From contig JBBPZZ010000123.1 of assembly GCA_038198445.1 (NCBI GenBank), positions 1-44,467 on the forward strand: a stretch of DNA of 44,467 nt. Direction: 5' to 3'. Within the stretch, counting starts at the first letter, position 1, and the number at the start of each line of letters is the position of its first letter. The stretch comes from JACDDK01 sp038198445. GTDB taxonomy: Bacteria > Actinomycetota > Rubrobacteria > Rubrobacterales > Rubrobacteraceae. The notes beneath the pieces are model-generated. The model did not search any database and had not been told where the DNA came from. It was given only the letters and a program-made list of their open reading frames with translations. Both the position numbers and the translations under genes were made by a program. Below are positions 1 to 6,028 of this stretch, in pieces.

Positions 1-51
1 CTGGCGGACACACTCCAGCTTGAACTGGCGGCTATGGTTTCTTCCCGGCAT
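1..51 (-). mobile_element. IS3-like transposase OrfA, N-terminus only (cut by window edge)
   Basis: The minus strand from 51 reads MPGRNHSRQFKLECVRQ and then leaves the window. This matches the typical start of IS3/IS911-type OrfA (HTH_Tnp_1), a basic N-terminus followed by the first helix of the DNA-binding domain. A clear ribosome site (GGGGAGG) lies five bases before the ATG. OrfA of this family binds the IS ends and is usually fused to the DDE integrase OrfB by -1 frameshifting; OrfB would lie outside the window. I could not place the terminal inverted repeat, which should lie between about 60 and 190. The call rests on 17 residues, so it is family recognition only. Confidence 0.55.
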
Positions 52-198
52 TCGAACCTCCCCTTCCTCTGACCGCAAGTCTACGGTCTTTCTGTGGAGG
101 AGTTGACTTCGGACGTGGTCCGGTGGAATGGGTGCAGCTCAGTGTGCCATCCGGCCTTTCGGCTCGTAGGCCCGGAGAGGGACGACTAGAGGCGCGGC

Positions 199-447
199 GT
201 GCGGGGCCACCAGGACACCAGCTTGGATACGCTCCTGGAGGCCGCGATCCTCGAGAAAGTCGAGCGGGTCGCGGAGGCACTCGCCAGCGGCAGGGAGGTC
301 ATGGATGCGAAGGAAGCGGCGGACTTCTTGAGGATAAGCGAATCTGAGTTCAAGAGGATGGCGCCGGGGCTACCGCGACACGCCGTCACCGAGCGGCGGT
401 ACATCTACCTGCGGAGCGAGCTCCTGGCATGGCTCACGCGACGATAA
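199..447 (+). CDS. Small excisionase/AlpA-like helix-turn-helix protein
   Basis: 82 residues from a GTG start preceded by AGAGG. Residues about 37-80 have the layout of a winged HTH of the HTH_17/excisionase type: a helix pair (AKEAADFLRISESEFKRM), then a short basic wing with RRYIYLRSELLAWL, close to the usual 'R.yir.sdLl.wl' ending of this family. Such proteins act as recombination directionality factors or as small repressors of mobile elements. It lies beside a transposase and just upstream of a toxin-antitoxin pair, which fits an island regulator. Which role it has cannot be read from sequence. The N-terminal 35 residues are helical and charged. Confidence 0.6.
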   Translation: MRGHQDTSLDTLLEAAILEKVERVAEALASGREVMDAKEAADFLRISESEFKRMAPGLPRHAVTERRYIYLRSELLAWLTRR

Positions 448-505
448 CGACGACCCGAAGACGGAAATCGAGGAGTGGCCAAAGAACCTGCCACCAGCCG
501 TTTGT

Positions 506-540
506 TGCAAAAACCTTCTATTTATTGTAAGGTTTTTACA
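506..540 (+). promoter_or_regulatory. Inverted repeat over the RBS and start of the AbiE operon (probable autorepression operator)
   Basis: Arms at 506-517 (TGCAAAAACCTT) and 529-540 (AAGGTTTTTACA) pair at 11 of 12 positions around an 11-base AT-rich spacer. The right arm contains the only Shine-Dalgarno-like AAGG and its last base is the A of the antitoxin ATG. AbiEi antitoxins of known type IV systems repress their own promoter by binding inverted repeats, so this is the obvious operator. An RNA hairpin that hides the start site is an alternative reading of the same symmetry. Confidence 0.65.
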
Positions 541-1175
541 TGACTGAGGTCACAATAAAGTGGGGACCGCGGGAGCGCAGGGCCGAGAGGCTCTTCGAGC
601 TTGCGGATAGGCAGGCAGGGTACTTCACGGCCAAGCAGGCCTGCGATGTCGGCTACGATTACCCGCTGCAGCACTACCATCGGGAGCGGGGGCATTGGAT
701 CCCTGAGGGGCACGGGCTATTCAGGTTGAGCAGGTACCCCGAAGGGGAGAACGAAGACCTCGTACGCCTGAGCCTGTGGAGCCGCAACAGGGAAGGCGCG
801 CCGCAGGCGGTCGTCTCGCACGAGACCGCGCTCCGGCTCTACGGCCTCTCCGACCTCATGCCGGATAAGGTGCACCTTAGCGTGCCAAAAGGATTCCGGA
901 AGCCGCCTACGAAGGGTGTGGTGCTGCACAAAGCGGACCTCGCGGACGGGGACGTCGAGGCGTGGGACGGGTTCGGGGTCACGACACCGCTCAGGACCCT
1001 CCTGGACATGACGAGGAGCCGCGAGATCAGCCCCGAGCACCTCGAGTCGGCGATCCGGGAGGCGGTCGCGCGCGGCCTCGTGCGCCGAAAGATCCTGCGC
1101 AAGGAGCTCTCGCGTCTGGAGGACGACGGACGCCGCCGGATCGCAGAGGAGGCCATCCACGAGGCCATGACCTAG
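540..1175 (+). CDS. AbiEi-like antitoxin/transcriptional repressor (type IV toxin-antitoxin)
   Basis: 211 residues. The N-terminal 80 residues resemble the AbiEi winged-HTH (AbiEi_4-like): FELADRQAGYFTAKQACDVG, then a YPLQHYHRERGHW segment and a 'GLFRLSRYP' strand. The remainder carries the 'SHETALRLYGLSDL..P..VHLSVPKGFRK' pattern seen in AbiEi-type proteins. In characterised AbiE systems this protein represses the operon and counters the AbiEii nucleotidyltransferase without stable contact. It is directly upstream of AbiEii, 34 bases away, in one operon. The start at 540 is preceded by AAGG inside an inverted repeat. An unlinked family of AbiEi-like regulators exists, but the toxin gene next door supports the antitoxin role. 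Confidence 0.82.
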   Translation: MTEVTIKWGPRERRAERLFELADRQAGYFTAKQACDVGYDYPLQHYHRERGHWIPEGHGLFRLSRYPEGENEDLVRLSLWSRNREGAPQAVVSHETALRLYGLSDLMPDKVHLSVPKGFRKPPTKGVVLHKADLADGDVEAWDGFGVTTPLRTLLDMTRSREISPEHLESAIREAVARGLVRRKILRKELSRLEDDGRRRIAEEAIHEAMT

Positions 1176-1209
1176 TGGGTACGCTAGCCCTGCTTCCCGG
1201 CGGGATAAG

Positions 1210-2052
1210 GTGAGATACGAGACCCCGCAGGCGTTCGAGCGGGCGCTCGCCGACCGGCTCAAGCGCCAGGCGGCAGAGGAAGGCGTGGACCTCGACAGGC
1301 TCCGAAAGAGGGTAGCATTCGAAAGGTTCCTGGCCCGGCTCTTCGACCGGGACCCGGCCCGCTGGGTGCTCAAGGGGGGTTACGCGCTAGAGCTCCGGCT
1401 GGGAGGGCGAGCCAGGGCGACGAAGGACATAGACCTGGACATGCCGCCCCCTCCGGCCGAAGACCTGCTCGACGAGTTGCAGGAGGCCGCCGAGAGGGAC
1501 CTGGGGGACTTCTTCGTGTTCCGGGTGGGTGCGCCGAAGTCGATGAGGGGTGCTCCCATGGGCAGCCTCCGCTTCTCCGTCGAGGCCCGGCTGTCGGGTA
1601 AGCCCTTCACGGGTTTCGCGCTGGACGTAGGCCAGGGAGATGCACCGTTGGGCGAGGCTGAGTGGAAGGAGGGACGGGCGGATCTGCACTTCGCGGGCAT
1701 CGGGCGGGCCAGGATGGCCGTCTACCCGCTGGCGGACCACTTCGCGGAAAAGCTGCACGCCTACACTCGGCCCAGGGAGCGCCGTACGAGGGTCAAGGAC
1801 CTGCTGGACCTCAGCGTCATCCTGGAAGAACTGGCGGACGAGCTGCCGCCCCCCGGAAAGATGCGGCGGACCATAGAGGCCGCCTTCGACCGCTACGGCA
1901 CGCACGCCTTGCCGGACCCGCTCCCCGCACCGCCCGAGGGCTGGACGGTGCCCTTCGAGGCGGAGGCGACGAACCTCGGGCTGAGAACCACCGACATCGG
2001 CCGCGCACACGAAGCCATCGAAGAGTATCTGCAAGCACTGAGGGGCAGGTAG
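1210..2052 (+). CDS. AbiEii-family nucleotidyltransferase toxin (type IV toxin-antitoxin)
   Basis: 280 residues, the usual length for AbiEii/DUF1814. All family motifs are visible: KGGYALELRL with the KGG of the nucleotide-binding motif (residues 55-57), TKDIDLDM with the metal-binding Asp pair (residues 73-77), a central ADHFAEKLHAY motif, and RVKDLLDLSVI near residue 200. AbiEii-type enzymes are DNA-polymerase-beta-fold nucleotidyltransferases; characterised members add nucleotides to tRNA or other RNAs and stop growth, which gives abortive phage defence or plasmid maintenance. It follows the AbiEi gene in the same operon. All key residues are present, so it is probably active. A GTG start at 1210 is used, preceded by a GGGATAAG stretch. 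Confidence 0.88.
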   Translation: MRYETPQAFERALADRLKRQAAEEGVDLDRLRKRVAFERFLARLFDRDPARWVLKGGYALELRLGGRARATKDIDLDMPPPPAEDLLDELQEAAERDLGDFFVFRVGAPKSMRGAPMGSLRFSVEARLSGKPFTGFALDVGQGDAPLGEAEWKEGRADLHFAGIGRARMAVYPLADHFAEKLHAYTRPRERRTRVKDLLDLSVILEELADELPPPGKMRRTIEAAFDRYGTHALPDPLPAPPEGWTVPFEAEATNLGLRTTDIGRAHEAIEEYLQALRGR

Positions 2053-2208
2053 TACCCATCCTTCTGCATCGTCGTCATCGGAAGAAAATCACCAGCCACC
2101 AACCGGATATCGCAAGAACCCCCTCCCGGAGATCTCAGTTGCCCCGACGCCCGGCGTCGTGCTCCCCAGCCCATCCCCCGCCGACGGCGACGCTGTCCTT
2201 GGCCTGGA

Positions 2209-2400
2209 TCAACCCCTTCGCCTCCGGACCCCGCCGAGCTTCGGGAGGGCATCGTAGGCCTTCCTCTTCTCCTCCATTTGCCCCCGGCGCTCCGAGTCGC
2301 GCTCTACCTTTCGCACAGCTTCCTGAAACCATGTCGCCCGCTCACGGTATCCTTTCTTCCTCGCGTAGCCCGTCCAGGTGCTCGTCACGGCCGCGCCCAA
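2209..2400 (-). pseudogene. Possible degenerate ferritin/rubrerythrin-like fragment
   Basis: Most of 2053-2631 has no gene. On the minus strand 2400-2209 an open stretch without a convincing start reads like one and a half helices of a ferritin-like protein (LGAAVTSTWTGYARKKGY, then ERATWFQEAVRKVERDSERR), resembling the 'A.F.eyA.k.GY.e.A..F..ai..v..hh.rR' repeat of rubrerythrin-like proteins. The iron-ligand Glu and His expected in the second helix are not clear, and the reading ends in an arginine run. It may be a relic, or a chance open frame in high-GC DNA. The rest of the gap holds nothing I can name. Confidence 0.22.
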
Positions 2401-2631
2401 CTCAATGTTACCGACCTACCCGAAGGGCTGAAAGCTCGCGAAACAGACGACGCCAAACGCCTCCCTTACTAACCGTCGGTGAAACAAGTAACCTCAGGCT
2501 CCGGGTGGTGCCTACGATCTCTGGAGTCGCTCGCCCAGCCGCCCGAGGGTGGCGTGAATGAGGTAGTACGGTTAGCATCCGCCCTGGCTGGGCGCCCGGT
2601 TCTGGGGGACAAGGACGTAGGGAGGCAGTTT

Positions 2632-3321
2632 ATGACGGAGGAAGGGCGGCGCTTCGCGTACCGGGAGCGGGCACACACGCCTGGGGATCCCGTGCGGCCC
2701 GTCGAGCTGGTCAAGGAGGGCCCGCCCCGTTCACAGAAGGTGAAGGTGCGCTGGCTCGACGGAGAGTACGAGGGCCTGGAGGAGTGGGTCCCGAAGGTCC
2801 GACTCGCCGCCTACTGGGACGAGAAGGAGGCGCTGCTCGATGACGAGCGGCGGATGTTCGCCGCGCTGGAGACTTCGGGCGTCGTCTACGACACTACGAC
2901 GTATCGGACGGTCGAGACGGTGTTCTTCGCCGTACCGCAGGAGGCGGGCGCGGAGGTGCTCCTCGGCCTGAAGGCCGCCGAACGGGAGCTACTCTCTATA
3001 GACGACCTCGAAGCGGCGGCCGATAGGCTCGGCCTCGACGCCGAGGAGCTGCTCACCGAACCCCTCTCGTACGTGGACCGCTTCGGCGAGTACAAGGCCC
3101 CATTCGGGGTGGCCGTAAAGGTAGCGAAGCATTGCTGCGAGAGATTCGCTCAGAAGGTTCTGCGCCACCTCCACGAGGAAGAAGAGGAGTTGCGGCAGAA
3201 GCTCATCTCCGGCGATACCGACTCGTCTCGGACATGGTGGACCGATAACGAGGCCCACCGCGAGCGGGCGAAGGCTAGGTTGGAGGAGTTGGGACCGATC
3301 TTCACCTTCGTCAGGGAGTAG
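2632..3321 (+). CDS. Hypothetical island protein, 229 aa
   Basis: I do not recognise this family. The ATG at 2632 is chosen over upstream starts because GGAGG lies six bases before it. Residues about 30-65 (PVRPVELVKEGPPRSQKVKVRW, then EGLEEWVPKVRLAAYWDE) resemble a small beta-barrel reader or phage-type accessory domain, with alternating basic and aromatic residues. The middle is acidic and helical with Leu-rich turns, and the C-terminus (HLHEEEEELRQKL) is probably coiled-coil. There is no signal peptide or membrane segment. It stands alone between the AbiE operon and the attachment site, so it is cargo of the island. An amber codon ends it, and an open frame continues in the same phase for another 56 codons. 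Confidence 0.6.
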   Translation: MTEEGRRFAYRERAHTPGDPVRPVELVKEGPPRSQKVKVRWLDGEYEGLEEWVPKVRLAAYWDEKEALLDDERRMFAALETSGVVYDTTTYRTVETVFFAVPQEAGAEVLLGLKAAERELLSIDDLEAAADRLGLDAEELLTEPLSYVDRFGEYKAPFGVAVKVAKHCCERFAQKVLRHLHEEEEELRQKLISGDTDSSRTWWTDNEAHRERAKARLEELGPIFTFVRE

Positions 3322-3354
3322 TGCGGACAGGAGGCTACTGAGGAGTTCCGCGAG

Positions 3355-3492
3355 GTGATCACACTGCGAGGGGAGGTCGATCGCCTGCAGGACGTCGTCA
3401 AAGACCTAGCGCGGTGGCTAAAGGATTCCGGGCATCCCCAGAAAGCCGCCCTGCTGCTGAAGCAACTAGGTAGAACGAACGGGGACTGGTGA
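3355..3492 (+). CDS. Small coiled-coil ORF in phase behind an amber codon
   Basis: Reading on from the stop TAG at 3319-3321 in the same phase gives 56 sense codons before TGA. The sequence is protein-like: EEFREVITLRGEVDRLQDVV followed by KDLARWLKDSGHPQKAALLL. A GTG at 3355 with GAGGAG about ten bases upstream could start a 45-residue peptide. The heptad pattern predicts a short coiled coil. Either this is a separate small gene, or it was the C-terminus of the 229-residue upstream protein, now cut off by or read through the amber codon. I cannot decide from sequence alone. Confidence 0.35.
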   Translation: MITLRGEVDRLQDVVKDLARWLKDSGHPQKAALLLKQLGRTNGDW

Positions 3493-3531
3493 CCCCGACG
3501 GAACAAATCCCAGCGCGGTGTACACTCAAGT

Positions 3532-3564
3532 TGACGGGAGCGTGACGGGAGTAGGACGGGAACA
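3532..3564 (+). repeat. Three tandem 11-bp repeats left of the tRNA fragment (candidate integrase arm sites)
   Basis: TGACGGGAGCG, TGACGGGAGTA and GGACGGGAACA follow each other with exact 11-bp spacing, about one helical turn; a fourth, weaker unit (GGATAGAACAA) may follow. They lie about 95 bases before the tRNA-Arg fragment. Tandem repeats at this distance from an attachment core are typical of tyrosine-integrase arm-type binding sites. The function is inferred from position. Confidence 0.45.
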
Positions 3565-3657
3565 GGATAGAACAAACCGATGCCCCGAAGCACAAAAAGT
3601 GCTTATAAATCGTCTTTAGCGCACTTCAAAGAACCGCATAGAACCGCTTGATTCGGT

Positions 3658-3699
3658 CTACGAATCAGAAGGTCGCAGGTTCGAGTCCTGCCGAGCGCG
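3658..3699 (+). tRNA. tRNA-Arg(ACG) 3' half, truncated: probable attR core
   Basis: From 3658 the sequence is a normal tRNA 3' half: anticodon loop CTACGAA with anticodon ACG at 3660-3662, 3' anticodon strand TCAGA, five-base variable loop, T arm GCAGG-TTCGAGT-CCTGC, the acceptor strand CGAGCGC and discriminator G. CCA is not encoded. Upstream of the anticodon loop there is no D arm or proper 5' anticodon strand, so this is a fragment and not a functional gene. Integration in the anticodon loop of tRNA genes is the classical choice of tyrosine integrases. Since the native terminator follows it, the integrated element should lie to the left and older DNA to the right. Confidence 0.75.
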
Positions 3700-3705
3700 C
3701 TCCTC

Positions 3706-3732
3706 AAACTCCTGTATTTGCAGGAGTTTTTT
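3706..3732 (+). terminator. Rho-independent terminator behind the tRNA-Arg fragment
   Basis: AAACTCCTG (3706-3714) pairs perfectly with CAGGAGTTT (3721-3729) around the loop TATTTG, and a run of T follows. It sits seven bases after the tRNA discriminator base, where the tRNA gene's own terminator would be. Confidence 0.8.
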
Positions 3733-3769
3733 GTTTGTTCGAGTCTTCGTAAAACAACCTGAAATCTCG

Positions 3770-3791
3770 TTTGACCGCAATTTGACCGCAA
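3770..3791 (+). repeat. Two tandem 11-bp repeats right of the tRNA fragment
   Basis: TTTGACCGCAA occurs twice in perfect tandem at 3770-3780 and 3781-3791. The 11-bp period equals that of the different repeat on the other side of the tRNA fragment. It may be the arm-type site of a second, older element, represented by the integrase relic at 5214-5852. They lie just outside the 3' end of the fic gene. Confidence 0.4.
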
Positions 3792-3870
3792 TTGGAGACC
3801 AGGGCTGTTTCGGAGGAATTCGCACCGCGCACCTCGGTGCTTGCAATGAGCGGGTAGCAGGAGAGGGCAT

Positions 3871-5073
3871 TTATTGTTCTTCTGATTCGGTCGTCTGCAC
3901 CGGAGAGTCTTCTTCCACAGTGGCATCGGGTTCCCGGAGCAAGCGCCAGTACGGAGAGTAGCGAAAGACGCGGTTCCTCTGACCGCCGGTTATTTCTTCG
4001 AGCAACTCTAGAGCTACCAGTCGGTCCACGAGGTCGTTCGCGGTCCTGAAGGCGACATCCAGCCTGGCCTTCACCAGGTTGACGTTTATGAGGGGTCGCC
4101 GGAAGAGGAGGTCGAGCAGACGCAGGCCGTTCAGGCCGAGCCCTTCATTCTGTAAGAACTCTCGGTGTCCCTCGCGCAGGCCAACTATGGCTTCGGCTGT
4201 CGTGGTAGCTTCCTCGGCGGTCTCCGCAACACCGCGCAGGAAGAAGCGGAGCCAGCCTTCCCAATTACCATCTTCCCTGACAGCCGTGAGCCGGTCGTAG
4301 TACTCGGCCTTGTGGCGTTTTATGTAGTAGCTGAGGTAGAGCAGTGGACGATGCAGGACGCCCGCGTGGACAAGCTGGAAAGTAATGAGGAGCCTTCCGG
4401 CGCGTCCGTTGCCATCGAGGAAGGGATGAATAGTCTCGAACTGGGCGTGTACGAGGCCGCAGCGGACGAGCATAGGCAGGAGGTCATCATCGGCGTGCAG
4501 AAATTTCTCAAGGTCGTGTAGGGCGGTCGTCATCTCCGGGACGGGTGGCGGGACGAAGGATGCACCCGAGAGTCCCGCTCCCTCGGGGCCGATCCAGTTC
4601 TGGCTCCTACGGAACTCTCCGGGCAACTTGTCTGTGCCGCGGACACCGCTTAGTAGCTCCGCATGGATCTCGCATATCAGTCGCAGCGACAGAGGCAACG
4701 TCGCCAGGCGTTCGAGACCGTAGTTCATGGCTTTGACGTAATTGACGACTTCCTCGACGTCTTGCGGGACTCCACGCTGTCTAGGATCCAGTTCAAAGGC
4801 CAGCACATCTTCGAGGGTGCTCTGGGTACCTTCTATCTGAGAGCTCAGGACCGCCTCCCGGCGCACGTACATGGCAACGAACAGGTCGGGGTTGGGTAGT
4901 GTCCGCGCCACACCATCGAGACGGCCCACGGCCTGATCCGCGCGCGAGAGCAACCCGACCATGGCGCTGTCCATGTGAACCGGCGGATCGGGCGGCAAAG
5001 GGGCGGGCACGAAAGCTGTATATCCGGCCGGTTGTTTCACGAACCGGCCCGCGCGTGAAATAGTCGACGCCAC
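3871..5073 (-). CDS. Fic-family AMP-transferase with C-terminal winged HTH
   Basis: 400 residues. Residues 77-82 (SSQIEG) match the (S/T)xxxE(G/N) inhibitory motif, which in this class lies N-terminal to the Fic core. The catalytic loop HPFLDGNGRAGR is complete at residues 216-227, with catalytic His216 and phosphate-binding residues present. The last about 90 residues form a winged HTH (LINVNLVKARLDVAFRTAND). Fic enzymes of this architecture transfer AMP to hydroxyl side chains of target proteins and are held inactive by the inhibitory helix. The HTH suggests it also binds DNA, perhaps its own promoter, which carries repeated sites. GTG start with AAGGAGG four bases upstream. No separate antitoxin gene is seen, as expected for self-inhibited members. 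Confidence 0.9.
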   Translation of the reverse strand: MASTISRAGRFVKQPAGYTAFVPAPLPPDPPVHMDSAMVGLLSRADQAVGRLDGVARTLPNPDLFVAMYVRREAVLSSQIEGTQSTLEDVLAFELDPRQRGVPQDVEEVVNYVKAMNYGLERLATLPLSLRLICEIHAELLSGVRGTDKLPGEFRRSQNWIGPEGAGLSGASFVPPPVPEMTTALHDLEKFLHADDDLLPMLVRCGLVHAQFETIHPFLDGNGRAGRLLITFQLVHAGVLHRPLLYLSYYIKRHKAEYYDRLTAVREDGNWEGWLRFFLRGVAETAEEATTTAEAIVGLREGHREFLQNEGLGLNGLRLLDLLFRRPLINVNLVKARLDVAFRTANDLVDRLVALELLEEITGGQRNRVFRYSPYWRLLREPDATVEEDSPVQTTESEEQ

Positions 5074-5093
5074 ACGACCTCCTTACTGTCCTG

Positions 5094-5160
5094 TAGTGAA
5101 ATAAGCCGCGATGTCAGCGTATCTTATTTTAGTTTGGGGCTCAATAGTGAAATAAGCCGC
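5094..5160 (-). promoter_or_regulatory. Repeated TTATTTCACTA operators upstream of fic
   Basis: The 16-bp sequence GCGGCTTATTTCACTA (fic-strand sense) is present twice, at 5160-5145 and 5109-5094, 51 bp apart. Between them, at about 5113-5124, is an inverted imperfect copy, and a TATTTCAC half occurs again inside the first codons of fic (near 5058). A weak promoter (TTGAGC, 17 bp, TACGCT) can be read between the two full copies. The layout looks like a repressor array; the Fic protein's own HTH is the nearest candidate binder. Confidence 0.5.
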
Positions 5161-5213
5161 CTGGTCAGGTTCCATGCCGAGTGACCGGACGGCTTCGTTA
5201 TGCGTAGATGTCA

Positions 5214-5852
5214 CTACCTTTGCAGGCGTTCGCCGAGGCGGCCGAAGGCGGCGCGCTGCATGTTGGGCGTGACGTGGGAGTAGGTGTCCATCGTGTGCGT
5301 GATCTGAGAGTGGCCGAGAATCTCCTGCACGACCTTCGGGTTCTCGCCCTGCTCCAGCATTAGCGTCGCGAAGGTGTGCCGCAGGTCGTAGAAGCGGGTA
5401 GTCTCGGGCAGGCCGGCCGCAGCGCGCCGGGGCTTGTAGTTACGCGCGGTGATGTTGTCCCAGTCCATCGGGGAGCCGGTCTTGTTGGGGAAGACGAGGT
5501 CCTGGTCCTTCCACAGCCCGGAGTAGCGTAGCCGCTCCTCGGCCTGGCGTCGGCGGTGGGCGCGCAGAGCCTCGACGACCTCGGGCATGAGGGAGACGGA
5601 GCGCCCCTTCTCGGTCTTGGTGCGCTTGAAGACGCGGCGGCCGTGGTCATCCTTTGAGAGGCTGCGTCTGACACGGGCTTCAGGCTCCGGACCGTCGAGG
5701 ACCAAGTCGGCCCAGCGGTAGGCGCGGAACTCGCCGGGTGGATGTGCGACGGTGCGCCTGCCAGAGAGGCTATGAGAGGTTATCTCCTCGATCGCTTCGA
5801 GAACGAGGCTCTCGTATTCGGGGAACACGAGTACGCGTCCAGAAGTCCGCAC
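5214..5852 (-). pseudogene. Tyrosine recombinase (integrase) relic, C-terminal catalytic domain
   Basis: The C-terminal 160 residues are a standard phage-type integrase catalytic domain: RWADL (strand after box I), KTEKGRSVSL with the beta-hairpin Lys, VFPNKTGSPMDWDNI, box II YDLRHTFATLML, LGHSQITHTMDTYSHV with the late His and the nucleophile Tyr. The arm-binding and core-binding domains are missing, and where the family has 'GLRRGELLALRW' this one has HPPGEFRAYRW, so catalytic Arg I is replaced by Pro. The first 45 residues do not resemble an integrase. It is therefore most likely a dead fragment of an older element at this site. Its 3' end points towards the tRNA fragment, the usual int-att geometry, but fic lies in between. 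Confidence 0.8.
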
Positions 5853-6028
5853 TGAGATCAGCGCACGGAAAATTATGTGGTCGTGACGACGTTTGAGCTT
5901 CAGCAGCCGGGCATGAGGCTTGAGTAGCTACGGGTATTTACAATGGGTAGACTACGATTCCAGTCGGCGTTCGCTCTTGTCCGGCAACCGCGAGCGTGCC
6001 GCCGAACAGCTACAGAGGGGGTTGGATT

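Noticed and set aside
40..115. tRNA-like fold on the minus strand (GACCG...CGGTC stem, then GGTTCGAAT)
   Set aside because: The loop has eight bases, the T stem does not pair and no acceptor is seen; the stretch is the leader and start of the transposase gene.
717..1373. Long minus-strand open frames opposite AbiEi and AbiEii
   Set aside because: Shadow frames of the two genes in high-GC DNA; they lack protein-like composition and ribosome sites.
1662..2561. 299-codon plus-strand frame running from AbiEii into the gap
   Set aside because: It is out of phase with AbiEii in its first half and in its second half is rich in Arg, Pro and Ser with no start of its own.
3658..3870. Minus-strand ORF ending in ARQDSNLRPSDS
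   Set aside because: This is the well-known spurious translation of the antisense strand of a tRNA; it covers the tRNA-Arg fragment and is not a gene.
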